NCBI GenBank assembly: GCA_001818315.1
Contig: MHKF01000002.1
Span: 21,623-54,735, forward strand
DNA length: 33,113 nucleotides
Direction: 5' to 3'
From: Candidatus Kerfeldbacteria bacterium RIFCSPLOWO2_02_FULL_42_19
GTDB taxonomy: Bacteria > Patescibacteriota > Patescibacteriia > HO2-48-17
This document shows, in pieces, positions 17,215-24,945 of this stretch; the stretch's first letter is position 1, and each line of letters opens with the position of its first letter. A program made the position numbers and the translations under genes. The notes beneath the pieces were generated by a model. It saw nothing but the letters and a program-made list of their open reading frames with translations, was not told the DNA's origin and made no database searches.

Positions 17215-17354
17215 CTCTGATTGTGCGTGGCACATTGAGGTATCGTAGTTATTTTTATGAGGCTTTTATTTCTCTGAAAATTTTTTTGTTATTACTTGTG
17301 AACATATTTTCTTCAATTCTTAGTATAAAAATTTCCATTTTATGTCAATACCTA

Positions 17355-17383
17355 TTGACATTCTTTGAACATCACGCTATAGT
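17355..17383 (+). promoter_or_regulatory. Consensus promoter of the orphan membrane-protein gene
   Basis: TTGACA (17355-17360), a 17-bp spacer and TATAGT (17378-17383). The start is expected near 17390, leaving a leader of about 105 nt. Confidence 0.8.
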
Positions 17384-17391
17384 GCTTTGAA

Positions 17392-17438
17392 CCTTGCCGG
17401 ATGTTTGTCTTTCTTTGCAAGGAAAGACGCTGGTAAGG
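17392..17438 (+). promoter_or_regulatory. 5'-terminal stem-loop in the leader
   Basis: CCTTGCC (17392-17398) can pair with GGTAAGG (17432-17438), and GTCTTTC (17407-17413) pairs perfectly with GAAAGAC (17422-17428) inside it. The structure sits at the predicted 5' end of the transcript and could stabilise the mRNA or regulate it. Confidence 0.45.
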
Positions 17439-17495
17439 AAACATTGACATTCGATTTTTCCCCGAAGCATTGGCTTTGGGCACAAGGAGAAAAAA

Positions 17496-17882
17496 ATGAA
17501 AAATTCTACGAAGAGGGTCTCGAACTTGCTGTTTCTCAACGAGATCGTGGGGTGGCTCGCACTCGTTGGAATTGTAGTGACTGCGGTGATCGGTTTTTCT
17601 ATGTACGGGTTGCTCGCTGCTTTCCAGATGGCGGCCGTTGCCGGGGTAGTTGGGCTCTTCTTGTTCGAATTTTGCTGTTACTTAGTGAAGGGAGTTGAGG
17701 AATCGTTGCGCTTCGAAGCATGGATAGAAGCGCCAAAACAAGAAGAGCTCGCACCCTCCAAGGAGACCCCGATCTCGATGCAATTCGCATGGTACTGTGA
17801 CGAGGAGCCCACGCGGATTACGACAGGGGTGTTTCCACGGGATGTCGTTGGGATGAGAAAATCCCGACATATCCTCGGCTAG
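17496..17882 (+). CDS. Orphan small membrane protein, unknown
   Basis: The 128-residue protein has two hydrophobic segments (about residues 18-37 and 39-63, IVGWLALVGIVVTAVIGFSM and AAVAGVVGLFLFEFCCYLV). A hydrophilic C-terminal half contains FAWYCDEEPTRITTG and ends in RKSRHILG. The start is firm: AAGGAG lies 6 bp before the ATG, an unusually good Shine-Dalgarno for this window. The gene has its own consensus promoter, a structured leader and a downstream hairpin, and it stands alone between two minus-strand operons. Base composition is visibly more GC-rich than its neighbours, suggesting recent acquisition. I do not recognise the family; a shadow frame on the other strand (17599-17790) has no such signals. 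Confidence 0.75.
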   Translation: MKNSTKRVSNLLFLNEIVGWLALVGIVVTAVIGFSMYGLLAAFQMAAVAGVVGLFLFEFCCYLVKGVEESLRFEAWIEAPKQEELAPSKETPISMQFAWYCDEEPTRITTGVFPRDVVGMRKSRHILG

Positions 17883-18048
17883 CGACTGCTGCCCCCTGTT
17901 TTGTCCTCCCCCCCCCCTTCCACCTGCCCCTTGAACTCTTCCATTCAAATCCCTCCTTCCCGCGCAAAGCTTCCTTCCATCTCAAAAATAAACAGAACTT
18001 CACATTGAAATTTTGCTCGGAATATCCCTCCTCCGCTCCTTCCTTATA
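17883..18048. other. Intergenic pyrimidine-rich tract
   Basis: The plus strand downstream of the orphan gene is strongly C/T-rich, including a run of about nine C at 17909-17918 and several CCTTCC and CCTCC blocks. No gene is seen in it. Confidence 0.5.
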
Positions 18049-18091
18049 AGGCCGTGCGTTATTTTCAACAACGTTTCGTTGTGCACGGCCT
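18049..18091 (+). terminator. Terminator hairpin after the orphan membrane-protein gene
   Basis: AGGCCGTGC (18049-18057) pairs perfectly with GCACGGCCT (18083-18091), and ACAACG (18068-18073) pairs with CGTTGT (18077-18082) inside it. CTTTTC follows. The T run is short but the stem is very stable. Confidence 0.65.
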
Positions 18092-18131
18092 CTTTTCATA
18101 CTCAAAATTTCTTGCGCTTTTGTATGATGAG

Positions 18132-18300
18132 ACTGTCGCCGAATACACTTTCGTGTGCAATGCGCAAAGCAAAAGAGGAGGAAGACGCACGCTTTCGCAG
18201 CACACTGTGCATTGTTAGTGCTTCGAAAGCGTGCGTCTTCCTCCTCTTTTTTCTATGACTCAAATTTATTTTCACGAGCGAAAGCGCATCCGACAACAGT
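18132..18300. repeat. Palindromic intergenic repeat, copy B
   Basis: It starts ACTGTCGCCGAAT and ends CCGACAACAGT, imperfect inverted ends as in copy A (967-1122). The core is a perfect 27-bp inverted repeat: 18171-18197, containing AAAAGAGGAGGAAGACGCAC, with 18224-18250. A T run follows on the plus strand. Like copy A it lies between convergent genes. It may act as a bidirectional terminator, and it could be a non-autonomous mobile element. Confidence 0.8.
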
Positions 18301-18305
18301 TCCAC

Positions 18306-20789
18306 TTATCTTTTTTCTTTTTGGAGGATGATGCTGTAAGCAGTATCGGCGATCAACTCTACTTCCCATTCTGCACGATTATCCTCGAGTGCAACTGCCT
18401 GAATCGGAAATGTTTTTACAATCGAAACCGCCTCCGGCAATACAACACTACTCTGCACACGCATCGGTCGCGCGCCTGATTGTTTTTGCACAAATAAACT
18501 GTACGTTTCGTATCGATTTCGCGGTTTCACAAGGTCTAATTTCCACGGGAGCTCATATTCGATTGTCACGGTTTTTCCTTCTCCCGGCGCTAATTCGAGC
18601 CACTGACCGAACACGGTCTTTCCGTTTGTCTTTTGAATCCGCACTCCGGTGCGTTCGTCAATAATCGTTGTTCCTTCGATCGCCAGCAAATCCTCGTCCT
18701 CCTCAGCATTTTCTTCTGGCGTCAAAAATCGTGTCTCAGGAATCCGAGAAAATCCTTGCGCTTGCCGCAACCGACTTCCTTCCGGTACGTAAAAACGCAA
18801 GTACGCAGTATTCTTTACACCCTTCAAGACATCGCTCTGATCTCCATTATGAACGCGCGTCAAAGTGACGGAATCAATGATCGTCCCGTCCTCTGCAATA
18901 CGCGCGGTGTGTGTAAGCGAATCGTCAATGACTCCATCGGTCTTCCCTCCGGCGATATTTGTTTTTACGATCATCAGAAAATCCCCGTCGACTTGCTTCA
19001 CTTCCCCTGCCCAACCAAATTGTTTCATTTGTTCCTCAAGCGCCGTATCAGAAAAATATACGATCATCTCTCGCCGACGAAGTGTTTCATACAACGCAAG
19101 CAATGTCGGCTGAATATTTTCTTTTTTGAGAGAAAACACTGCGTTCAAAAACTTTGGCGTGAAATCAGCAATAAATTGCTTAGGAGTTTCTGTTTCGTGG
19201 AGTGTTATCTCGGCGGAAGTCTGCGCAAAGCTTCTAAAATTCATCGCATCTATCATGATGCCGTAGTCTTCGGCCATATCAATAGGACCGGTGATCGGCA
19301 ACAAGCGTTCAATTACATCGGGCGTAATCCCAAGGACGCCGTCCACGGTTGGACCCTGACTGTGTTCGTAAAACCACATAATTTTTTGCGCCGAAGTCGG
19401 CCAATCTGGCCACCAATTCGCGTCCTGAATTTGCCAATGCGGATTCACAAGACGCAACGGTTGCGGAGCTTGCAATTTCTGATCCAACCAACTGGAGATA
19501 TCATACGTGCCGCCGCCTGGAATTTTGAGCGTTTTGACACGCCCCTTCGCAATATCAATGACTGCGAATCCACCGAGAAAACCGAGGCTTGCCCGGAGCT
19601 CGTCATTATTCGCAAAAACAAAAAGATAACGTCTATCCTCTTCGTGCCCGAGAATTGTGAGGAGTCCATCAAACAGATCAAAAATCTGATCTGTCGTTTG
19701 TTCGATCGTAGGAAGTTGTTTTTGTATTTCTATGAATTTTGTTTGGTAATTTTTTGGCAGCGTTTGCGGATCGACTGCCTTCACATGCTTCGCTGCAAGA
19801 CGAATGTGTTCTACCGACGGAGTCAAAGATTTTTGCACAACGGCGATCGCCGTCGTTAGAGGTACTTGGACATCGGAAAGACCAAGAAAATTACCGATAC
19901 TCTCCAGGCGTTCAAATCCCGCGATTGCAAAAGCAATTTTTGTACCGGCGATCGAAGCTTCTCTTCCAGCAATAGCAAGATGCTCTGCTGCGCGCAATTT
20001 TGTACCGACGCTCGGCAGCCACTTGAGGAGTTCCACTCCTCCGGTGAGTGCGTATAAGCGTCCCTGAGCATTTTGAAATTGCGCTTCGGCTTTGCGAAAC
20101 ATATCTTCAGCGCTTTTTACTTCTCCACGCAGTAACAAGTCGACTCCAAGTTGGATAGTATCTGTACCCTGCTGCATTGCTTCTTCAAAGAGAACCTTTT
20201 GTTGTTGAATTTTTCCGTACGCTCTCAAAATATATACGGGACTAATCAAAACAAATGCTACTCCTCCAAAAATGATGATGTGTTTGAACACACGCTGGAA
20301 TCCTTGTAGCGTAAATTTTGGTCGTATTTTTTGAATTGCATCTTGATATTCTCTCTGTTCTTGCTTCAGTGGCAGATGGCGATCGTTCAATGTACTAAAA
20401 AGCAATGCTTTATTACGCGTACGAGGTGGCACAATATGTGTTTGTGTATTTTTGAATTGTGTTGTTTGTCTTTGATACTTCGGTGCGACCTCATTGTTTT
20501 GCGGACGTCTTGCGATCTGCTGTGCCTCCTGTACTGACCCCCTCTTTCCGAATGCGTTGAATATGCTTTTCAACTTCCTCTGCATGCTTTCTGCGACATT
20601 CCATTGTCTCTGAGGCAGTAATGTTGAAGGCGTGTGCCGCGAAGATTGTTCCGACTTACTCTGTCCTTTAATGCCCTTGAGATCGATCACATTTTCCTGC
20701 GGTATAGAAAAAACACTCCGCTTCCGAAACGTATGTTTTGAACGGACCGGAATTGTCCATCGAGTCTTTTTCTTTTGTGTTTCGGTCAT
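18306..20789 (-). CDS. DUF4012 domain-containing membrane protein
   Basis: The 827-residue protein has a long basic, Gln-rich cytoplasmic N-terminus (about 1-165), one membrane segment at about 171-190, a helical region, and then the DUF4012 domain with LFVFANNDELRASLGFLGGF, WWPDWPTSAQKIMWFYEHS and DGVLGITPDVIERLLPITGPI. DUF4012 proteins are typical of CPR bacteria and some Gram-positives and often occur in polysaccharide loci; their activity is not established. The ATG overlaps the stop of the upstream glycosyltransferase (ATGA), so it belongs to the polysaccharide operon as its last gene. It could anchor or modify the surface polymer; that is inference. Confidence 0.88.
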   Translation of the reverse strand: MTETQKKKTRWTIPVRSKHTFRKRSVFSIPQENVIDLKGIKGQSKSEQSSRHTPSTLLPQRQWNVAESMQRKLKSIFNAFGKRGSVQEAQQIARRPQNNEVAPKYQRQTTQFKNTQTHIVPPRTRNKALLFSTLNDRHLPLKQEQREYQDAIQKIRPKFTLQGFQRVFKHIIIFGGVAFVLISPVYILRAYGKIQQQKVLFEEAMQQGTDTIQLGVDLLLRGEVKSAEDMFRKAEAQFQNAQGRLYALTGGVELLKWLPSVGTKLRAAEHLAIAGREASIAGTKIAFAIAGFERLESIGNFLGLSDVQVPLTTAIAVVQKSLTPSVEHIRLAAKHVKAVDPQTLPKNYQTKFIEIQKQLPTIEQTTDQIFDLFDGLLTILGHEEDRRYLFVFANNDELRASLGFLGGFAVIDIAKGRVKTLKIPGGGTYDISSWLDQKLQAPQPLRLVNPHWQIQDANWWPDWPTSAQKIMWFYEHSQGPTVDGVLGITPDVIERLLPITGPIDMAEDYGIMIDAMNFRSFAQTSAEITLHETETPKQFIADFTPKFLNAVFSLKKENIQPTLLALYETLRRREMIVYFSDTALEEQMKQFGWAGEVKQVDGDFLMIVKTNIAGGKTDGVIDDSLTHTARIAEDGTIIDSVTLTRVHNGDQSDVLKGVKNTAYLRFYVPEGSRLRQAQGFSRIPETRFLTPEENAEEDEDLLAIEGTTIIDERTGVRIQKTNGKTVFGQWLELAPGEGKTVTIEYELPWKLDLVKPRNRYETYSLFVQKQSGARPMRVQSSVVLPEAVSIVKTFPIQAVALEDNRAEWEVELIADTAYSIILQKEKR

Positions 20790-21934
20790 GAATACTTTTT
20801 TGTGCAGGATTCGTAAACCTCAAGAGTCCTGCGTGTCATGTCTTGCCAACTGAAATGCCGCGCGTAACGCTGAGCTTCTTCTTTGATTTTCTCCCTGTGT
20901 TCAGGATGTGAAAAAATATTTTGAATCGCATATATTATATCATTTTTATCTTGCGGATCAAAATACGAAGCGTATGACTTCAGTATCTCAGGTAAACATG
21001 AAGCCTTTGATGAAAGCACTGGCGTACCGTGCAGCATCGCCTCCAACGGCGGTAGACCAAATCCCTCATACAGTGAAGGGAAAATATACGCAAGTGCGTT
21101 TTCATACAATACAGAGAGTTCCTTGTCGGTAACGAACCCAACAAATCGCACATGATCCAACAGACCAAATTGTCGCGCCTGTTCCTGCAGCTGGAGGTAA
21201 AAATAATCATTTTTTCCAACGAGCACGAATTGCCAATTGATTGTGCCTTGCGCTTTCAGTGTTTGTACGACATCGAGTAAGATACCAAGATTTTTATGTG
21301 GATAGGCATTGCCGACATACAGAAGGTACGGCTGTTGCACCGCCAACTTTGTGAGCATTTCTTTTTGCTGCGTTGCGTTATAATGATGCATCGGTACGTT
21401 ATCCGCACCTTCGTAAGTCACGACGATTTTGTCTGAAGGAGTGTGAAACGTCTGTTGAATATCCTGTTTTGAAAAATTCGAAACTGTGAGAATTTTTTGT
21501 GCGTGTTTCGCTGCCTGCGAAATCACACATCGATAGCCGAGTTGTTTAAAAAAATATTTCACTGGACCAAGTGTAGAAGCTTTCCGTGTAGGAAAATGAT
21601 GCAGAATGAGATCGTGGATTGTTAATACAAAGCGGCTACGAAAAAACAGCGGAACATTATAATGCGGAAAATGCACAAGATCGAGATGAAGCTGCGCCAG
21701 GAGTCGCGGCATGAGACGTTGTTCTTGAAAACTATACCAAGGAAAATCTGCCAAGACTTTATGAAAATGTGTGTTGTGAAATTGCACGTGATCGAAATCT
21801 TCTTTCTGGAAAAAGATTGTATAGGTATTGGTGTGATCAATTTCTTGCAGACATTCGATCAGTTTTTCAGTATATCGACCTAGGCCCTTCGCCCTTCCAC
21901 CTCCATAAAACCGAGCATCAATGCCGATATGCAT
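20786..21934 (-). CDS. Glycosyltransferase, GT4 family
   Basis: The 382-residue GT-B enzyme opens with MHIGIDARFYGGGRAKGLGRY, the N-terminal glycine-rich acceptor-side loop of GT4 enzymes. Its C-terminal nucleotide-sugar domain contains PYLLYVGNAYPHKNLGILLDV, VRFVGFVTDKELSVLYENA and the EX7E-like motif in PSLYEGFGLPPLEAMLHGTPV. Such proteins add sugars to lipid-linked surface polysaccharide intermediates at the inner face of the membrane. Sugar and linkage cannot be told. The start overlaps the 3' end of the preceding glycosyltransferase by 17 bp, and its stop overlaps the DUF4012 start. Confidence 0.9.
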   Translation of the reverse strand: MHIGIDARFYGGGRAKGLGRYTEKLIECLQEIDHTNTYTIFFQKEDFDHVQFHNTHFHKVLADFPWYSFQEQRLMPRLLAQLHLDLVHFPHYNVPLFFRSRFVLTIHDLILHHFPTRKASTLGPVKYFFKQLGYRCVISQAAKHAQKILTVSNFSKQDIQQTFHTPSDKIVVTYEGADNVPMHHYNATQQKEMLTKLAVQQPYLLYVGNAYPHKNLGILLDVVQTLKAQGTINWQFVLVGKNDYFYLQLQEQARQFGLLDHVRFVGFVTDKELSVLYENALAYIFPSLYEGFGLPPLEAMLHGTPVLSSKASCLPEILKSYASYFDPQDKNDIIYAIQNIFSHPEHREKIKEEAQRYARHFSWQDMTRRTLEVYESCTKKYS

Positions 21935-23075
21935 ACTCCAAAATATTACGTGTTTTTTGTGCGGTATCCTGCCAAGTAAACTGTTTTGCGAGACGTCTTC
22001 CGCGCGTAATCAACGTATTTCTCATTTCTCCATTCGTGAGCAACAACTCCAAAGCATTGTGTATGTGTGCAACATGATACGGCTGAACATACACTGCGCT
22101 TCTGTCCATGACCTCGGGCAGCGCTGACACGCAACTCACAATAGCAGGAGTACCCGCAAGTGCGGCTTCGAGCGGCGGAAATCCAAACCCTTCGTAATAT
22201 GACGGATACATCAAAATGTGCGCGCGTCGATATAAAGAGTACTTATCTTGCTCGGGAATGTAACCGATACACTGCACCCAAGGGATACTGTGTTTATATT
22301 TCTGAGGTAGTTTTCCGATCACAACGAGTGTGAGGTTTGGATATAACTTCGTAATGGATGCTGTGTGTTGTAATCTCTGAAACGCTTCGCATACTGCTTC
22401 AAAGTTTTTGCGCGGATGTTCCGCTCCGAACATGAGAACGTAATGTTTCGGTAGTTTATATTTTTTTTGTATTCCGTCTTCCACGAGAGATTTTCCATCC
22501 TGCAATGCTTCGTGTGTTATTTTGAGATGATCGGCACCCGAATATATCACACTGATTTTTGCCTCCGGAATTTGATATTCTGTTATCAGATCTTTTTTAG
22601 TATGATACGATACCGCAATAATATGATCAGCTCGTTGAAAAAAATGCTTTGGCCGTATGCACGCATGCCACAATTTTCCTTTCAAAGAAAGAAACTGCGG
22701 ATAAAGACGCGTTGCAAGATCGTGTGCCGTGACAACGAAACGACATTTGCGAGATACACTCATAAATCCCCAATTTGGTGCAAAAAAAACATCTACTCCG
22801 CCGATCATTGTATCAATTGCAGGAAAACCAAAAAAAATTTGCGCGCTGTTGAAGATTTTATTCGGAAGTGAAAAAGGCATAATATGCACGTGTTGTTTTT
22901 CAAAAATTTTTTTTAACTCAAGGAGTCGATAATTTTTCTGAAAAGCATTATAAAATAAAAGATATTCATTTTCCGTATCAACCTCTACGAGGTGTCGCAC
23001 AAGTTCCATCGTATATAATACAATGCCGCTTGGGTATGGCTCCAAAAGCGGTCGAATATCTATACCAATGCGCAT
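21918..23075 (-). CDS. Glycosyltransferase, GT4 family
   Basis: The start is set at the ATG of MRIGIDIRPLLEPYPSG (23075), matching the opening of its downstream paralogue; a TTG eight codons earlier is less likely. The 385-residue protein has the acceptor loop at the N-terminus, a linker with VFFAPNWGF and VVTAHDLATRLYP, and a C-terminal domain with HYVLMFGAEHPRKNFEAVCEAF and the PSYYEGFGFPPLEAALAGTPAIVS motif. The likely role is transfer of a hexose during surface polysaccharide synthesis. It resembles the next gene downstream and probably arose by duplication. About 120 bp separate it from the Wzz-like gene. Confidence 0.9.
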   Translation of the reverse strand: MRIGIDIRPLLEPYPSGIVLYTMELVRHLVEVDTENEYLLFYNAFQKNYRLLELKKIFEKQHVHIMPFSLPNKIFNSAQIFFGFPAIDTMIGGVDVFFAPNWGFMSVSRKCRFVVTAHDLATRLYPQFLSLKGKLWHACIRPKHFFQRADHIIAVSYHTKKDLITEYQIPEAKISVIYSGADHLKITHEALQDGKSLVEDGIQKKYKLPKHYVLMFGAEHPRKNFEAVCEAFQRLQHTASITKLYPNLTLVVIGKLPQKYKHSIPWVQCIGYIPEQDKYSLYRRAHILMYPSYYEGFGFPPLEAALAGTPAIVSCVSALPEVMDRSAVYVQPYHVAHIHNALELLLTNGEMRNTLITRGRRLAKQFTWQDTAQKTRNILEYAYRH

Positions 23076-23195
23076 AATTTTGATTGAGATCTTACTCAAG
23101 CCTGTTGCGTCATCATCCCGATGCAGTATCAGGATTCCACACCTCGTTTGCGTCTGACCTCACCCTACGGCCAAGCCGTCACTCTTTTTTCCAGT

Positions 23196-23804
23196 CTATA
23201 CTGCCTTGAGATACCGATGGATATAAACAAGTATGAAACTCACAATGAGGCCGAGTATTCCACCGACGAGAATGATGAGCCACGCAGGTTGCTGATCATT
23301 CACAATGACCGGCTGCGAACCAACAACCATGAATAAATCTTTTTCTACGGATTGACCAAACGCAGAGGCTTGCTCTTCTACGGTAGCGATGATTGACTGA
23401 GCGAGTTTTTCTGCGGTCGTGCGATCATTGACGGTAAATGTTACAACAATATTCTGCGGAGAGTATTGCTTTGTTTTAAAGCGATTTCCGAATCGTTCGA
23501 GATTTGTAATTTCCGGTGGAATTTTTGCTTTCTCATATACTTCCACGAGAAACGATGGTGTCAAAAACCAACTCACAATATTTTGTGCATACAGCTCCGC
23601 AGCTCGCAAGACATAATATCCATCATATTGGTAGTCTGTTGTTTGCTGCACCTCACCGCGATTGATCGCAAAGGCAACCGAGGTTTTGAATCGCTCTGGC
23701 ATCGCCCACGCAATGATCGCTGCACCGGCGATCACAACTACGGTAAAGCTGACAATAAATTTTTTGTAATTCTTGATTATACGAATGTGATCTTTGAATT
23801 CCAT
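23196..23804 (-). CDS. Wzz/chain-length determinant-like membrane protein
   Basis: The 202-residue protein has two membrane segments, at about residues 17-34 and 175-195 (LIILVGGILGLIVSFILVYI), flanking an extracytoplasmic alpha/beta region with TSVAFAINRGE and VVTFTVNDRTTAEKLAQSIIA. This is the Wzz/polysaccharide co-polymerase topology in a short form, without a fused tyrosine kinase. The usual Pro-rich stretch before TM2 is weak (VNDQQPAW). In Wzy-dependent systems these proteins set polymer length. No Wzy polymerase or Wzx flippase is in this window. The gene is 15 bp upstream of no other ORF on its strand and sits between two glycosyltransferases. Confidence 0.75.
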   Translation of the reverse strand: MEFKDHIRIIKNYKKFIVSFTVVVIAGAAIIAWAMPERFKTSVAFAINRGEVQQTTDYQYDGYYVLRAAELYAQNIVSWFLTPSFLVEVYEKAKIPPEITNLERFGNRFKTKQYSPQNIVVTFTVNDRTTAEKLAQSIIATVEEQASAFGQSVEKDLFMVVGSQPVIVNDQQPAWLIILVGGILGLIVSFILVYIHRYLKAV

Positions 23805-23819
23805 AGATTTAAAATTGTG

Positions 23820-24935
23820 TCATTGGATATGAGACTTACGCTCCCATTGCTTCCACGCTTCCTCTACAAACTGCTGAATTTCTTTTTTAAATCTCTCAAC
23901 ACTAAATTGTTCTACATGCGCTCGAATAACCTTTGGATCAAATTGTCCTGGATGAAACTGCAGTACTGCTTTTGTGAGTGATTGCCAATTTTGATCTTCA
24001 AAGAATGTTCCGGTTTTCCCTTGTATCACCGTTTCAGTTACACCGCCTCTTTGATATGCGATCACAGGGGTACCGGATGCCATGGCTTCAATCGGAATAA
24101 TACCCAAATCTTCTTCTTGCGGAAATATGAGCGCCTGTGCTTTTTGATACAACACCGCCAATTGTTCATCACTTACTCGGCCTTCGAATTCAATCGTATC
24201 GCCAGCTAATTTCTTGAGACGCTGTTCATCCGGTCCGCTTCCAAAGACTTTCAAGCGACGCTTCATCGCATTAAACGCTTGAATCGCGATATCATAGCGT
24301 TTATATGGAACAAGCCTTCCTCCAATGAGAAAATAATTATCTTTCTCGTCAGTAGAAATCCGAAACTGAGAAAGATCAACCGGCGGGTATATCACGGTAC
24401 TTTCTCTTTTATAATACTTTTTTATCCGCTGTTTGACAATCTTAGAATTCGCCAGAAAAATATCCACACGATCTGCGGCTGCGAGATCCCAAATCCGTAA
24501 AAAACTCAAATAACAGGCGATGACTTTTTTCATGAAACGATTGTAGGCAAGTTCTTGCACATACTGTTTGGTATCGGTCCACAGATACCGCGTTGGAGTA
24601 TGGCAATAACAAATATGAAGCGTATGCGGGGAAGTGAGCACGCCCTTTGCAAGACTTGCACTACTTGAAATCACAACATCAAAAGCAGACAAATCGAAAT
24701 GCTCCACAGCAACAGGCATCAACGGAAGATACCATTTATATTTTTTCACACCCAACGGCAAATGCTGGATAAAGGAAGTTTGAACGTTGGCTTTCGAAAA
24801 TATTGGGTCTGCCGACTGTGTATCATGGAGTAATACAAAAATAGGTGCTTCTGGCCATAGTTCGTGAAACACTTTAAGCACGCTTTCTGCGCCTCCGTCT
24901 TGCGCCAAATGATCGTGAACGAGAGCAATTTTCAT
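23820..24935 (-). CDS. Glycosyltransferase, GT4 family
   Basis: The start chosen is MKIALVHDHLAQDGGAESV, where the family's N-terminal fold begins and which lies just after the previous gene's stop. ATG 24944 (three codons earlier) is also possible, and the long reading from 24977 would overlap the upstream gene. The 371-residue protein has CYCHTPTRYLWTDTKQYV, LANSKIVKQRIKKYYKRESTVIYPPVD, FLIGGRLVPYKRYDIAIQAF and the motif FPQEEDLGIIPIEAMASGTPVIAY. CHTPxRYLW is typical of WbaZ/WcaI-like mannosyltransferases, which hints at mannose transfer but is not proof. Confidence 0.9.
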   Translation of the reverse strand: MKIALVHDHLAQDGGAESVLKVFHELWPEAPIFVLLHDTQSADPIFSKANVQTSFIQHLPLGVKKYKWYLPLMPVAVEHFDLSAFDVVISSSASLAKGVLTSPHTLHICYCHTPTRYLWTDTKQYVQELAYNRFMKKVIACYLSFLRIWDLAAADRVDIFLANSKIVKQRIKKYYKRESTVIYPPVDLSQFRISTDEKDNYFLIGGRLVPYKRYDIAIQAFNAMKRRLKVFGSGPDEQRLKKLAGDTIEFEGRVSDEQLAVLYQKAQALIFPQEEDLGIIPIEAMASGTPVIAYQRGGVTETVIQGKTGTFFEDQNWQSLTKAVLQFHPGQFDPKVIRAHVEQFSVERFKKEIQQFVEEAWKQWERKSHIQ

Positions 24936-24945
24936 ATTATACATT

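Noticed and set aside
17194..17222. Plus-strand promoter from TTGACA at 17194
   Set aside because: There is no acceptable -10 at 16-18 bp. The TTGACA at 17355 has a proper partner.
17100..17390. Possible replication origin
   Set aside because: Only one perfect DnaA box was found in the AT-rich stretch, and neither dnaA nor dnaN is nearby. One 9-mer match can occur by chance in a window this size.
17205..17390. 61-codon open frame on the plus strand
   Set aside because: It is AT-rich sequence giving Ile/Leu/Phe-rich translation, with no Shine-Dalgarno, and it runs through the promoter of the next gene.
18633..19859. 408-codon open frame on the plus strand
   Set aside because: It is antisense to the DUF4012 gene, which has clear domain motifs and operon coupling. 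The plus-strand product is Arg/Cys/Phe-rich without recognisable motifs.
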